Assembly (NCBI GenBank): GCA_032718865.1
Contig: JALUTQ010000033.1
Coordinates: 806,001 to 870,000, forward strand
Source: Tilletia caries
Taxonomy: Eukaryota; Basidiomycota; Exobasidiomycetes; Tilletiales; Tilletiaceae
Reading direction: 5' to 3'
DNA: 64,000 nucleotides
Shown piece after piece: positions 1 through 9,712 of the stretch (position 1 is its first letter; every line of letters starts with the position of its first letter). The position numbers and the translations under genes were made by a program. The notes under the pieces are model-generated. The model had not been told where the DNA came from, did no database searches, and saw only the letters and a program-made list of their open reading frames with translations.

Positions 1-640
1 CTGAATTTTAACAAAGGGGGTAAGCGGCAGCGCCTGGCCGAGGTGGAGCGCGAAATGCGGGCTCTGCGGGCAGCGCAGACTCTGCAGGAGACAACCAACA
101 ACGCAATTAACACGACCATGGCAGAGGTCCGGAAGCGAGGCAGGGAGGAGGATGGGGAGGAGAAGGCGTTAGGCGGGGAAGAATGTGAAAACGGGGGAAG
201 AAGTGGGGAAGGGGAAGAGGAAGGAGGATGGCGAGGTGGACGATGGCACTTCGGATTTCCTTGTCCAGCTCGTCGTGGACACGCTCAACACGTTGTCCAG
301 CAGCACCGACGCAACACACCACGAACGATCCGAGATCAAGGCCGCCCTCGAATCTCGGATCGGTCAACGAATTGACCTGAAAATTTTCTCCATCGACACC
401 CCGGGGTGTTTGCCTGGACATACGATGGGCGATCCGCTGATAGGCCGCCATCATCGCCCAAGCCCCTTCTCTCGACACCCATACACGCATGTTTCGATTT
501 CTACCGGGGATTCCCTTTACACATACCAGCACAATCAAGATTCTTCATCAGTCAAGGCGCATTCGGAAAGGATTCGGCTTGTCGTTTCAACCACAACGAG
601 CTCAAAGGGACGCCACTACTTTTTCAAGCACACCACCCTC
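1..640 (+). pseudogene. 3' fragment of an unrecognised acidic/basic-rich gene
   Basis: An open frame enters from the left edge (43-~180: basic and glutamate-rich) and must change frame near 180-190 to continue through VDDGTSDFLVQLVVDTL and IDLKIFSIDTPGC up to about 400. A third frame (about 480-675) carries coding-looking text ending LLFQAHHPRNLFTVLAPIS. The composition of the first 130 residues (K/R/E-rich, no membrane segment) suggests a helical charged protein. I do not recognise a family. The need for two frame changes suggests a decayed gene or unrecognised introns. After 680 the sequence turns AT-rich and shows no coding character. Confidence 0.35.
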
Positions 641-869
641 GCAACTTGTTCACAGTACTCGCGCCTATCTCGTAGCCATTCTCAATTTAATAGTAAAGAT
701 TCTGCAATCCTTATGAAAAAAATAGCTCTGGTAACTAGTATAATTAACTTTGTAGTTTCTATAGTTCTTTGGGTTGAATTTGATTCTAGTACTAGAGAAT
801 ACCAATTTGTTTCTTCTGCTAGTAGCTTTTATTCAGAAGATACAATCTCTCCCAGTCTCCCTACGGGGG

Positions 870-1331
870 ATATAGGGAGACGAGAAACTTCTTTTTGTTG
901 GGAATATGGGGAGATAGCTCTACACTCACAGTCCATGCGGTCGTATAGCTGTTGACAGCTTTGAAAAATTCCTTTGGCTACTGTGGACGCGCAAGTAAAG
1001 CACATGTCCGCATGTGCGTCTAAATGTTCGTGATTGTCCGCAGCCTCATTCAGGTGCTGTCGAAAACTTGTGAGTGGAATGACCATAAGATTCGCCAAAA
1101 TCTCCTTCAGTTCCTTGCTTTCGCCGGCCGCCGCATATACGTTTCAGCCAGCTGGCTCGAAGTGGGTGGAGTCCGTCTCGTACGTAGATTTCTCGTAACA
1201 CGAGATCCGTGGTAAACCAGTCGAGCATGCGTGCCTTTTGTATGAGAGTGAGATTGTAGATGGATTGGGACTTGAGAGGGCGGCACTGCAGGAAGGAGGG
1301 GGGCGGGCGGGCGGGAATAGCCACTCATCAC
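870..1331 (-). pseudogene. Remnant of an unrecognised protein-coding gene
   Basis: On the minus strand two frames join into plausible protein text. About 1290-1140 gives IYNLTLIQKARMLDWFTTDL, then LREIYVRDGLHPLRASWLK. One frame over, about 1140-870 gives KEILANLMVIPLTSFRQHL, then DAHADMCFTCASTVAKG and a Cys-containing tail. The switch is near 1140 and looks like a single-nucleotide indel. Amphipathic helices and several Cys/His residues are visible, but no known domain. It lies next to palindrome-rich repeats and is probably broken. The product is unknown. Confidence 0.35.
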
Positions 1332-1649
1332 TATCGCACTCCCTTAGTCCCTTCTACAACTCATTCTCCGAGTCAACGAAGTTGAGAGGGGTTAGGGCGG
1401 GGAGCTCCAATGCAAAAATTGCATTAGTGGCTTTGAGAATCCTTCCCCAGCCCGTTCTCGACTCGTTTCTCCGTTTTCTATACGATACCAACTTTATTCT
1501 TTGGCAAGAGTGCAAGACACAGTTATTAATAGTTGAATACTGTAGTTGTGATTAGTTACTGTGCGCACTGTGAGTAACTGTGAGTAACTATAAGTAGCTA
1601 TAAGTTCGCACTGTAAGTAGCTGTGAGTAACTGTAAGTTGGGTCAAATC
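1332..1649. repeat. Short-motif repeat tract (AGTAACTGTGAGTAACT type)
   Basis: The stretch 1505-1640 is built from degenerate repeats of AGTAACTGT and AGTAGCTATAAG in direct and inverted orientation. It resembles the interiors of the CAAGGC-ended MITE family at 9.7 and 50.1 kb. No terminal repeat is recognisable, so it is taken as a fragment. No gene is seen in 1332-1500. Confidence 0.5.
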
Positions 1650-1985
1650 CAGGGCTCGGCACGACTATGGGATTTTTCGACTATTACGACTATAGCCTCA
1701 TACGACTATAAGCGACTATAGTTATAGCCGCTGATAGTCACACTTACCACTACGAATATGACTATGCTCCGGAAAATGTAAGACAACAGTCGCCATAGTC
1801 GCTTTAAATCCGGTCTAAAACTGATTCTGCAACTATAGTTGGACAATAGCTTTATTTCAAGGCTATAGTCGCAGCAGTCAATGCTGCTATAGTCCGACTA
1901 TAGTATGTCATGGTCTGACTATAGCTTGGATTTGCGACTATAGCCGCAGTCCCGACCGCCACCGCTATAGTCAGGCTATGCGAGC
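1650..1985 (+). repeat. Half copy of the CAGGGCTCGGC hAT-type MITE
   Basis: It begins with the terminal motif CAGGGCTCGGCACGACTATG and continues with dozens of degenerate GACTATAGTC palindromes. It matches, in inverted orientation, the right half of the complete copy at 58949-59672. It stops after the GACCGCCACC block, as do the copies at 20376 and 61287, so only one element end is present. No coding capacity. Confidence 0.8.
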
Positions 1986-2027
1986 TGAAGTGCTTACAAA
2001 GGGCAACTCAATACACATTTCGCTGTC

Positions 2028-2815
2028 ATGAAGACCGACTACAACGCGGCTCTCGCACGAATTGCTACCCTGAAGAAGACTCAAGCCGACACGGACTCAC
2101 GTACACAGGAGCTGCGAGCAGACAACAACAGGGTGGTCACTTTGCAGCACCAGATAGAGGAGCAGCTCAGCGCGCTGCAAACGAAATACAGGGATGCAGT
2201 GGCGCACATCGACACTCTCGAGGGTCAGCTGAGCACCCTCGCGACCCAAAAGGACTCCCTCGCGCTCCCAGGGGAAGGCGCAGACTCTGATGTCGCTCTG
2301 GACGATTTCCTTTCGGAATGGAACGCCGGTTTGTCGTCCGTGCAGCATACAGGTCAAAAACATGCTTTACAGCACCCTTCATTAGCGGAACCGGCCAACA
2401 AGAAGCCCGCGCGAGAGGTTCGGCAGAGCGATGCAGAGATTTCCACTGGTAGAGGTCATCCGCCATTCCGGCTCCCTGCCATCGTTGGACGCCATGGAGC
2501 TCCTCAGCAGCTATTTGGGTGGGACGAGCCGTTGCTTCCCGCGAACGAAGCATATTCTTGGATCAGAGGCGGGGGTCGCTACCCGCACGAAATGCGTTTG
2601 GGTCACGGAGCTCATGATCAAGTGTGTCTCGCTCAGGACGAGCTCAAAAGATGTCTCGTCGCCAGCAAAACGACCACGACGGAACGAATGAAGGCATTCT
2701 CATCCATAGTCTGGCGAGAAATCGGCGCTTTGTCTGGATTGCGACACAGAAACATCATCGAGATGAAAGATGTTGTTCTCACAGAAGCCGGAGGCAGACC
2801 CAACTACGGATGGGC
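2028..2815 (+). pseudogene. Coiled-coil plus protein-kinase N-lobe, truncated by a MITE
   Basis: The frame starts MKTDYNAALARIATLKKTQA. Residues 1-85 form a heptad-rich coiled coil (IATLKK, LQHQIEEQLSALQ, IDTLEGQLSTLA). Residues about 205-262 read like the N-lobe of a Ser/Thr protein kinase: a glycine-loop-like GHGAHDQV, an invariant-Lys-like VASK, a helix-C Glu in WREIGAL, and HRNIIEMKDVV as strands 4-5. Everything C-terminal to this (HRD, DFG, activation loop) is absent because a CTCCG-type repeat begins at about 2816. The segment between coil and kinase has weak coding character and may hide an intron. The kinase call is by motif only. It cannot be catalytic as it stands. Confidence 0.6.
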
Positions 2816-3070
2816 GCGGAGGGCTCCGGAGTGCTCCGTACTCTGGGGCCCCTACTCCGGCTGATTTTGAGACTCTTTTTTACACTCAATACTCCGCTCA
2901 TTTTTAGGCAGGCGCCCATACTCTACTCCGCGCTCCGCATAAAATCTCACCGCCGTATTGCGCCAGCTCCGTACTCCGGCTAATTTTAGTAAAACTTCAA
3001 AGTCCACTCCGTACTCCGGGGTGACAGAGCGCGACTACCCCCCCGAAACTCCGTACTCCGGGGAAAGTTT
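2816..3070 (+). repeat. CTCCGTACTCCG-type MITE fragment
   Basis: It opens with GGATGGGCGCGGAGGGCTCC, a degraded form of the TAAGGATG terminal motif seen at 31137 and 52387. It then has repeated CTCCGTACTCCG and CTCCGCGCTCCG motifs. It interrupts the kinase-like reading frame. No second terminus or target duplication is recognisable. Confidence 0.6.
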
Positions 3071-3880
3071 GCAGAGGTCATACAAAACTTGACAAATGTG
3101 AATCCTTGCATTTGATTGGCCAACTTCCACACATGTTTTTATTCGAGAAGATAGTCGTTGGTCGTGATAAAGCTCACAACTACAGAATTTGAGCCGCAAA
3201 TAAGACATCTGACAAGCAATTTTGGTAAAATTTTGAAAAAACGAAGAAGCTTTATGGACGCACTTGCTGACAACCAAATGATCCTACCCTTCGCCGTCAG
3301 CATAACACCACCCTGCCAGGAACATCATCACCCGGCAACCTCGTCTTCGTCCTCGTGCGGTCCGTCAGGGTCGTGCGTGCCTTAGTAATTCTGAAGCAAC
3401 ACCCTCGTCCTCGACCTCATCCCCATCTCCACGCCTCCACGGTAGGTTTGGGGCTCTGGCAGTTCCAGGGACTCAAGAGGAAGGTCTGCCTCGTCGAGGG
3501 GTTGAAGGATAGGGGGAGGGGGAGGGGGAAGGATTACATCGTCCTGCCTGAGAACATCAAGTGAGTTCAACCGTCCTCTCTTGTTCAGGCCATATCCACG
3601 CTCGAACTTACTCACGCCCGCTTCTTCTCTGTTCGCACAGCCTGGACGCACTCTCCGCCTTCGAATTTCGCCTCCTCCAACTGGAGTGATCCCTCGACAA
3701 CGACCCCTCCCAAACTCTCCTCCTCGGCCTGCGTCTCAAAGATGGTATCATCGGGTCACCAACTCGTCACACGGCACACCTTCGTCGCCAACGTCCCCGT
3801 CGTTGCTGCCGCCGCCCCGTCGCTGCTTTCGTCTTCACCGTCCACTGTCAGTCAGTGTCGATTTATAGAGAGTCAAAGAA
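3071..3880 (+). other. Unassigned stretch with a possible gene-fragment 3' end
   Basis: Nothing is recognised in 3071-3400. From about 3440 to 3560 the plus strand reads FQGLKRKVCLVEGLKDRGRG and ends at a canonical donor (GTGAGT, about 3561). A CT-rich tract and acceptor (CGCACAG, about 3640) follow. The next frame reads LDALSAFEFRLLQLE, a TGA, then SLDNDPSQTLLLGLRLKDG. This could be two exons of a decayed gene, with the TGA a CGA-to-TGA change. No family is recognised. Confidence 0.3.
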
Positions 3881-3916
3881 ATGAATTGCATAGGAATGAA
3901 CACTGGTTGCCCACAA

Positions 3917-4303
3917 CTACTTATAGGTGTTGGAGAAGATCAGAACCATCTCGACGACCTTGTCGAATGCCAAGGTGTAGTTCACATCGTCCGCACCCTG
4001 GGTAGTCTTCTGCTGGCGGGCGATGCAGCAAAGACGCAACATAGCGGAAAGGAAGCGGAGGAGGAGATGGTGAGTAGAGAACGCCCCCAGGATCCTGAAG
4101 TTGGCGCGGAAATCGTATTGGCCGAAGAGGTCGTGTCCAAGGCTGTATCCGCTGTGGTCCTTGTCCTCAGGAGGGTTGGCTGCCAGCGCCTCGAGGCCCT
4201 TGACATAAGTCCAGTGCGGACTCTTGCTCGTGTTCCTCGCGGGGAGACCATCGGGGAAAGTTAGCCTCGGTGGTGGGGCCTCCGCACAGCGCAAGCAGAG
4301 CAT
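3917..4303 (-). pseudogene. Unrecognised protein fragment
   Basis: This 128-codon minus-strand frame has protein-like composition, including SPHWTYVKGLEALAANPPED, LGHDLFGQYDFRANFRILG and DDVNYTLAFDKVVEMVLIFS. There is no recognisable domain, no obvious start context, and no partner exon upstream or downstream. It lies next to a Harbinger remnant and may be flanking host sequence. Product unknown. Confidence 0.3.
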
Positions 4304-4419
4304 CGACGGACTGCTTGGTCTCGGGCCACGTCCTTTCCTGGCACCAACTCTGCTCTTTTTCTGGGCATATCGTTCTTATTCACCCGCTCTCCTCTGATTC
4401 TCTCGATGACCTATACAAG

Positions 4420-5445
4420 TGCCACCTAATGCCGAACGAAGCTCCATCAGGCATAAGGCCATCATCCTTGTTGGCGTTGCGGCTTGTCTACAGGGAGTCG
4501 GATCATGCGCGAAGGACCCTAGGAAAGAACAAAGTGGCGCAATGGCCTTCTGCGTGGGGTACCTCGGGCGGCGAAATTCTGGGAATGAGTAAGAGCACTT
4601 TCCGCGAGCTCGTGCAGCAGCCCATAGGCCCGAGGTTACTTGCAGGCGGGTAATACATCACGGCCAGGGAAAGATTGTCCACTTTCCTCTACATGTGTCG
4701 GATTGCCGTCACATGCCGGCAGCCGGTACACTGCCGACGTTTTCGGGCACAGTGCTACCACGATGGAAACGTGAGTCAAACGTCCCCTCTCCGGCATCAA
4801 TGCAGCGAATGTTGCACAATACGAATGGGATTAACTTAATGGGAGTCACTCCCATGCATCAAAGTCGTGTGCGCAGGATAACATTGGTAAGCCTGCGACG
4901 TTGATTTTTTTTTCGGCCCGTGATTTTCTCTCCAAGGCGATGCCCCTTGCATCAACTTCGAATATCCTAAGATTTCGCATGAATGCTCAATTCTCGACAC
5001 GCGTGTGGAATTTGGGCACTAGTTTTATGTGTTTTATGGAGAACTCAAGGGAGAGGCGGCCTCGGAGCCTCTAGCCGTAGGGCGGCCATCAAGTTCGCCC
5101 ATACGAATGAATCCCCTTCAATCCTTGTAGCGCGTTCAAACTTGTCCATTTTGCTCTTCTGTCTCCACAGTCCCCACGTCTATTCAAAATATATTCGACC
5201 TCATTATCGTGACAGGCCTGTTCCCGACCGCATCACCGGTGACCCAGGCCTGTTCCTGTTTTTTAAGGACGTTATCAGAGCCATAAATGGATCGCACATC
5301 CCTGCTCATGCGCCGCTCAAAATACGAGATCGTTTTTGGAATCGAAAAGGACGTACATCGTTCAACGTCCATGCCGCGTGCGACTCTTCATTTACATTCT
5401 TAGTGGCGGGGAGGGAAGTGCGTCGGAGAGTCTGCTATAAAAAAA
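4420..5445 (+). pseudogene. PIF/Harbinger (DDE_Tnp_4) transposase remnant
   Basis: Three frames align in order to the transposase at 39553-40805. 4430-4650 has GEILGMSKSTFRELVQ (compare REVLGMNKGTFLALVKEL). 4670-4770 has RERLSTFLYMCRIAVTCRQ followed by a GTGAGT donor. 5190-5410 has RPVPDRITGDPGLFLFFKDV, then AINGSHIPAH and RKGRTSFNV. The first catalytic Asp (ALDGTH in the 40-kb copy) is Asn here (AINGSH). In the adjacent frame the SASDS motif is SASES. The C-terminal third with the catalytic Glu is missing. It is clearly dead, and a different, older lineage than the element at 37-41 kb. Confidence 0.75.
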
Positions 5446-6150
5446 CTCGAGGTCGTCTGGGCCAGCAAGTTAGACGACCTCACCGACTTCCGCAACCAAG
5501 AATAGACCGAAGACCGATATCGAGAACTGCTCCTCGCCGCCCGCGACGACTGGACGTGCGCCTCACGATTACGACCGCGGTGACCCGAACGGCCCGCTCT
5601 CCGCCGCCTCTCCGTATCCCGTGCCCCTTTCCCCCTGTCAACTGTCAGGAAGCTCGGGCCGAATCGCCTTCCACTTTCGCCTCGCCTTCCTCCGACTCGC
5701 GCACCTTTGCTACTTCCTCTCCCCTTCCGTCTACGCGCGCGACCCCCGCCGGCGCCACGCAGCTCGGTCTGCGAAGAAGGTGGGACCTCGTCTTCCGGCT
5801 CACCGGATGAGTCGACTCTCTGGGTGCTGGAGTCGAACTGGCGGCGAGAGAGGTCGAAAAACGATGTACGAGCCGATGCTGAGTCAAAACGGCGAGGCAA
5901 CGGTCGGACTGCAAGAGTAGACAGGGATGTATCCTTGGGTGCGAGCTGCTCGTTGTTGATGACAAAATCTTCGAGGCCCACAGGACGACGACGATTTGTT
6001 CTGCCTGTGATCAGATCCTTCACTGGTCCTCTTATTACATGGATAGATATGGACCTGCACATGAGATTTGGCTGGGAGCCAGAGAGCAGGCGGCTCAGGA
6101 AAACGGCATTGTTCGGCGTAAATTTGATGCGGGATGTAAAATCGTGAACG
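5446..6150 (+). pseudogene. Possible coiled-coil gene remnant
   Basis: Directly after the Harbinger remnant the plus strand reads KKLEVVWASKLDDLTDFRNQ, a stop, then a TEDRYRELLLAARDDW-like segment and a second stop. A Ser/Pro/Arg-rich region follows, then EGGTSSSGSPDESTLWVLES in another frame near 5770-5850. A long minus-strand frame (5400-6242) covers the same DNA, but its composition is repetitive Arg/Ser-rich and I regard it as a shadow. No family is recognised. Confidence 0.25.
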
Positions 6151-6450
6151 TCACGTGACCCACGGAGTGCTACGGAGAGCGGAATTTCCGCAAAAAATCC
6201 GTCATGCTCAAGCAGAACTCCAGCTGTAGTGCCACATATCATTCTGCTCTCCGCACTCCGCCATTAGGATGGCTTCTCGTTTTTGACAGCTCCACCCTCT
6301 GCCAGCTGTGTTTGCGGTAATTACGTACTCCGTTCTTGGAATCCAAACAGCAAGAATCTTCAAAACTTGCTCCGTACTCCGCATCCTTACGGAATTTCGG
6401 CGGAGTGTCACGGAATTCCGTACAAGCCTGCTCCACAGCCTACTCCATGT
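6151..6450. repeat. CGGAATTCCG/CTCCG-type MITE fragment
   Basis: It contains CACGTGACC, GGAATTTCCG, CTCCGTACTCCG and CATCCTTACGGAATTTC motifs like those inside the TAAGGTTGTCC MITE at 46785-47572. No intact termini are seen. Confidence 0.55.
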
Positions 6451-6993
6451 GCAACCTGACCTCATGCAGCGAGCGCGAGCGCAGTAAAGCTGTAGCAGCA
6501 GCTCGCCGCAGAGCACACGCAGATCGCGACAGTCGTGAGAGAGAAGCAATTCTGGCGCGCAAAGCAGCCCGTGCGGAAGTCGGAACAGAAGGTGAGTATT
6601 CTGGATGCCCCTGGGTCCTGTTCCGCATCAACTTCTTTTTCAAACTCCCATCGCAATCTTACCTTATACCTTGCGGGCGAGCTTAGACTCGCAGTGCGGT
6701 TCATCGCTAGACGCTTCTCAATTCCACAAAGTCCCACAGTCCTGCGTGTTCCGTGTCCGCGTGCTGCGTGACGTAGGCCATAGTGCTACTTTTCCCCTTC
6801 CGAGCGCTCAATGTTGATTTTCAAATACTTTTTTTACTGCTCACAGACTGCGTGAATCAGTTTATACACATCTCCATAGCAAAAAAAAGTCTCATAGGCG
6901 GTCGCCTACGGCGTGAATGATCAAATCAATACTCATGAATACGACCCTGCATCGAGCAAACACAACTCAACAAAGTGAAGATTATTATTTTCT
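6451..6993. other. No gene recognised
   Basis: 6470-6790 has several short overlapping frames on both strands without a recognisable motif. 6800-6990 is AT-rich. Nothing further is supported. Confidence 0.3.
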
Positions 6994-7472
6994 CATAATA
7001 AGGAAGTTATTTTTCCATAAACATGGGTAATTTGAGGGTATTTTGGAGTCAATTCTCAAAATCATTTTTTTTTTAAATTTATTTTACAAATCTCATCTCG
7101 CAGTCTAAACCTGACCAAAACAGCTCTCCAGGCGCTTTGAGACTGTTCTTTTAAGCACAGATGTTACAAGCTTGATTACGAGCATACAAATTTCTGAAAC
7201 CGTATCATATTTCGAGATTTATGAGATCATCTCCCGGAGTACGGTGCTCCCCCGGATTATCCGGGCTCCGTAGCTGCGGAGTACGGAGAAGACTTTCTGA
7301 AACACTCTGCAATTTGACGGAGCACGGAGTAAGTTTCCTCTGGCGCTCTATATCTTGACGGAGTACCGAGGAAGATGCTGGGGTAACTCTAAAAAGAGAT
7401 GGAGCACGGAGCACCACAGAAAGTCAGCGGAGCGCCCCGGATTATAGGCCCGGCGCTCCGGGCTCATCCTTA
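6994..7472 (+). repeat. Right part of a TAAGGATGAGC-type MITE
   Basis: It aligns with 31430-31909, including the AAGGAAGTTATTTTTCCATA-like block and the run of CGGAGTACGGAG motifs. It ends in GGCTCATCCTTA at 7472. The left half is missing. It is AT-rich on the left and CGGAG-rich on the right, with no coding capacity. Confidence 0.75.
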
Positions 7473-7602
7473 AGTCATGTCAACGGGGGAGAGGCAGTGA
7501 TACAGTGGGGCGGGCGGAGAGATGCGCACGACGTGTATGTGAAGAGAGTGAGAGAATTACTGTGGGAAGGAAGGTCGAGTAAGGAACGGAAGACAAGACG
7601 AT

Positions 7603-8174
7603 TCAGACGAGTGTGCTTACCTTCAGAGTCTTGATGTTGGCGAGCATGTTCTCTGCGGCTGCGACCGCTCCGTCCTTGATGTGGTCGAGCGCGTCGGAAA
7701 AACGAGTGATGCTGGCGTCTTGTTCCGCGATCGTAGTCTGAGCCTTGGCGAGCTCGGTCTTGAGGGTCTCGTTGTCCTTGACCATCGCGGCGATCTTGCT
7801 GTGAAGGTGAGAACAGTCAGCGGGAGAAAGAAGTGTCCGAGGGGAGGAGAGGGGGGGGGGGACTCACGTCGACTGGCCGGAGATGGTTAACCGTGCTTGC
7901 TCGTATTTGGCGGCAAGGTTGAAGAGGTGCTCGTATGAGCTCTTGGCGTCCGGCTCAGCGGTGTCAGGCAGCTTGGGCCAACGGAGATTGATGCTGCCGG
8001 TGTGTTTGGGACGTTGACGATGAGGCCGTTCGACGCCTCGTTCGAGGTGTCGTAGTCGGAGATGCTTGGGCCGGCGTTGCGGAGGAGAGGGGAGACACGA
8101 GGGGTGGAGGACTCCGGAGGAGTCTTGCGCTTGCCGGGGACGAGAGCGGAGGGTTTGTTGCTAGTGCCCGACAT
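7603..8174 (-). pseudogene. Two-exon coiled-coil protein gene with a frameshift
   Basis: It starts at 8174 (MSGTSNKPSALVPGKRKTPP), a Ser/Pro-rich N-terminus of about 60 residues. One frame over it continues LRWPKLPDTAEPDAKSSYEH and LAAKYEQARLTISGQST. A donor at 7867 and acceptor at 7799 define a 69-bp intron. Exon 2 reads KIAAMVKDNETLKTELAKAQ, then ASITRFSDALDHIKDG and ANIKTLK, a coiled coil, and ends at a GTAAGC donor at 7620; the next exon is not found. The frame change near 8000 is a one-base indel. No known family. The Ser/Pro N-terminus plus C-terminal coil resembles the gene at 45457-45925. Confidence 0.5.
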
Positions 8175-8530
8175 GATGGTTCTTGTGACTTGTCTGTGTG
8201 CTGCTGAAAGAGGTCCGAGCGGGATATGGAGGTGAGGAATCTCATATCTTTTTTATAGGCTCTTCATTTCTTCCCGACTGCTCTCTTGTGTTCCCGATGG
8301 AATCGTTGCGCAACGATTTTCTTCAGCCCGCGGCCTTCAAAAAAAGTAATTCAAACTCCGCCTCGACTCTGCAGCTCGCACTTCGCACAGAAAGCGGACG
8401 GGACGATCCCCGATTCGTTCAAACGGCCACGTGAATGTATTGGGTCTCGGTATCACAACGGTTCGCTAGCTACGCCTGGGGATACTGATTACTGAGGCTA
8501 CCCTTTTCGAGCGCGTCCGCTTCCTTCCTT

Positions 8531-8648
8531 TCACAACAGCACCAGCACCAGCACCAGCACCACCAACATCACTACCACCAGGAGCAACACCACCAGCACT
8601 ACCAGCAGCAGCAGCAGCGCCACCACCGCCACCACCACCGACACCGAC
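8531..8648 (+). repeat. CAC/CAG triplet-rich tract
   Basis: About 110 bp of imperfect CACCAG, CAGCAG and CACCAC repeats immediately upstream of the ATG of a LINE ORF1. Its position suggests the 5' UTR of the retrotransposon. It is low complexity and no function is implied. Confidence 0.8.
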
Positions 8649-8651
8649 GAG

Positions 8652-9372
8652 ATGGCGACGACGAAATCACGGAAGATGAGCCAGCGAGATCTTGAGGAAT
8701 TTCTGGGTTTGAAGCTAATGGAAACCCCCCGACGCCTTGGCACTGCAGAGGCCCTGATGGGCGCCTCGGACTCGCCGGTCCTGTTTTCGTTGGCCCGCAA
8801 TCCCGACACACGTGTGTATCCTCGGCACTTGCCACCACATTCGCCCGTACGTAGAAGAGCGTGCTCCCACTGGATGCCCTCGCTGCCTGGACTACATGGG
8901 CAAGCATGGCGTGGACGAGTGCCCTGGCCCAGTACGATGCACCAAATGCGCTATGGAAGGACACAGCGCGGAGGAGCACACGTGTGCGTGCGAGGGTGAG
9001 TCTTGCGCCTGCCTTCCTCGTTGCTGGAATTGCCACGGATCTCATGAAGCCCTTTCTTCGGACTGCCCCGCCAAACCCTACTACTCTCGCCGTGCTCGCG
9101 CGGTGGTGTACTTCAGGGGAGCGTCATTGAACTGCGTCCGCGCTGCAGAGAGCGCCAAGCGCGCGGCGGAACTACGCGTGCAAGAGCGAGCTAAGACAGC
9201 GGCAGCTCGCAAGGCAGCAGCTGCGCCGGACGCAGACGGCTTTATTACAGCCAGAACGCGCGCGGGACGTCGTCGCCAGCAGGAACAAGAGGCCGCAGCA
9301 GCGGCCCAGAGCGGTGCTCCGACGAGTGAGAAGCCCGCGGTGGATGGCGGCGCTCCCGCCTTGGTCGCTTAA
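8652..9372 (+). pseudogene. Non-LTR retrotransposon ORF1 (zinc-knuckle protein), frameshifted
   Basis: The frame from ATG 8652 (MATTKSRKMSQRDLEEFLGL) must shift near 8830-8850 into the frame reading YVEERAPTGCPRC. Three CCHC-like knuckles follow: CPRCLDYMGKHGVDEC, CTKCAMEGHSAEEHTC and CWNCHGSHEALSSDC, then a basic/Ala-rich tail ending in TAA at 9370. ORF1 proteins of fungal LINEs (Tad1-like) bind the element RNA through such knuckles. The stop codon is followed at once by the ATG of the next frame (TAAATG), a layout compatible with reinitiation. The single frameshift makes it non-functional as read. Confidence 0.75.
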
Positions 9373-9712
9373 ATGCGACCGAGGAAACAACCTCCTACCT
9401 CATCAATGCTGCGCGGCAGAGGTGGGAGGCATCGGAACCGTGGTGGCCAACAGAAAGGAGGAGGGATCCGACTCCTCCAGGCCAATGTTGGCCGAAGCGG
9501 ACCGCGCACCGATGCGCTTCTTCGTCGGGCAGACGAGGAGCACATCGACATTGTTCTTGTACAGGAGCTCAGTGGATGTTGGGCCCCCGACAAAGAGTGC
9601 CCTCGAACAAGCAAATCATATCGAGCCCTTCTACCCCATGAAGGCTCTGGCACCCGTCCACGCGTAGAGAGCCTCCACCGTCTTTTCGATGCGCTCCAGA
9701 GTTCCCTGAGCC
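9373..9712 (+). pseudogene. Start of a LINE ORF2: N-terminal piece of the EEP endonuclease
   Basis: It begins immediately after the ORF1 stop. After a basic leader it reads GGIRLLQANVGRSGPRTD (the conserved Asn of the endonuclease/exonuclease/phosphatase fold) and IDIVLVQE (the conserved Glu). The frame runs on to about 9710, where a CAAGGC-type repeat begins. The rest of the endonuclease and the whole reverse transcriptase are absent. LINE copies are usually 5'-truncated; this one keeps its 5' end and lost the 3' part, so the loss followed insertion rather than incomplete reverse transcription. Confidence 0.75.

Noticed and set aside
5400..6242. A 280-codon minus-strand frame as a gene
   Set aside because: Its N-terminal part lies in MITE-like sequence and its C-terminal part is antisense to coding-like text and Arg/Ser-rich from GC skew. 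No motif supports it.
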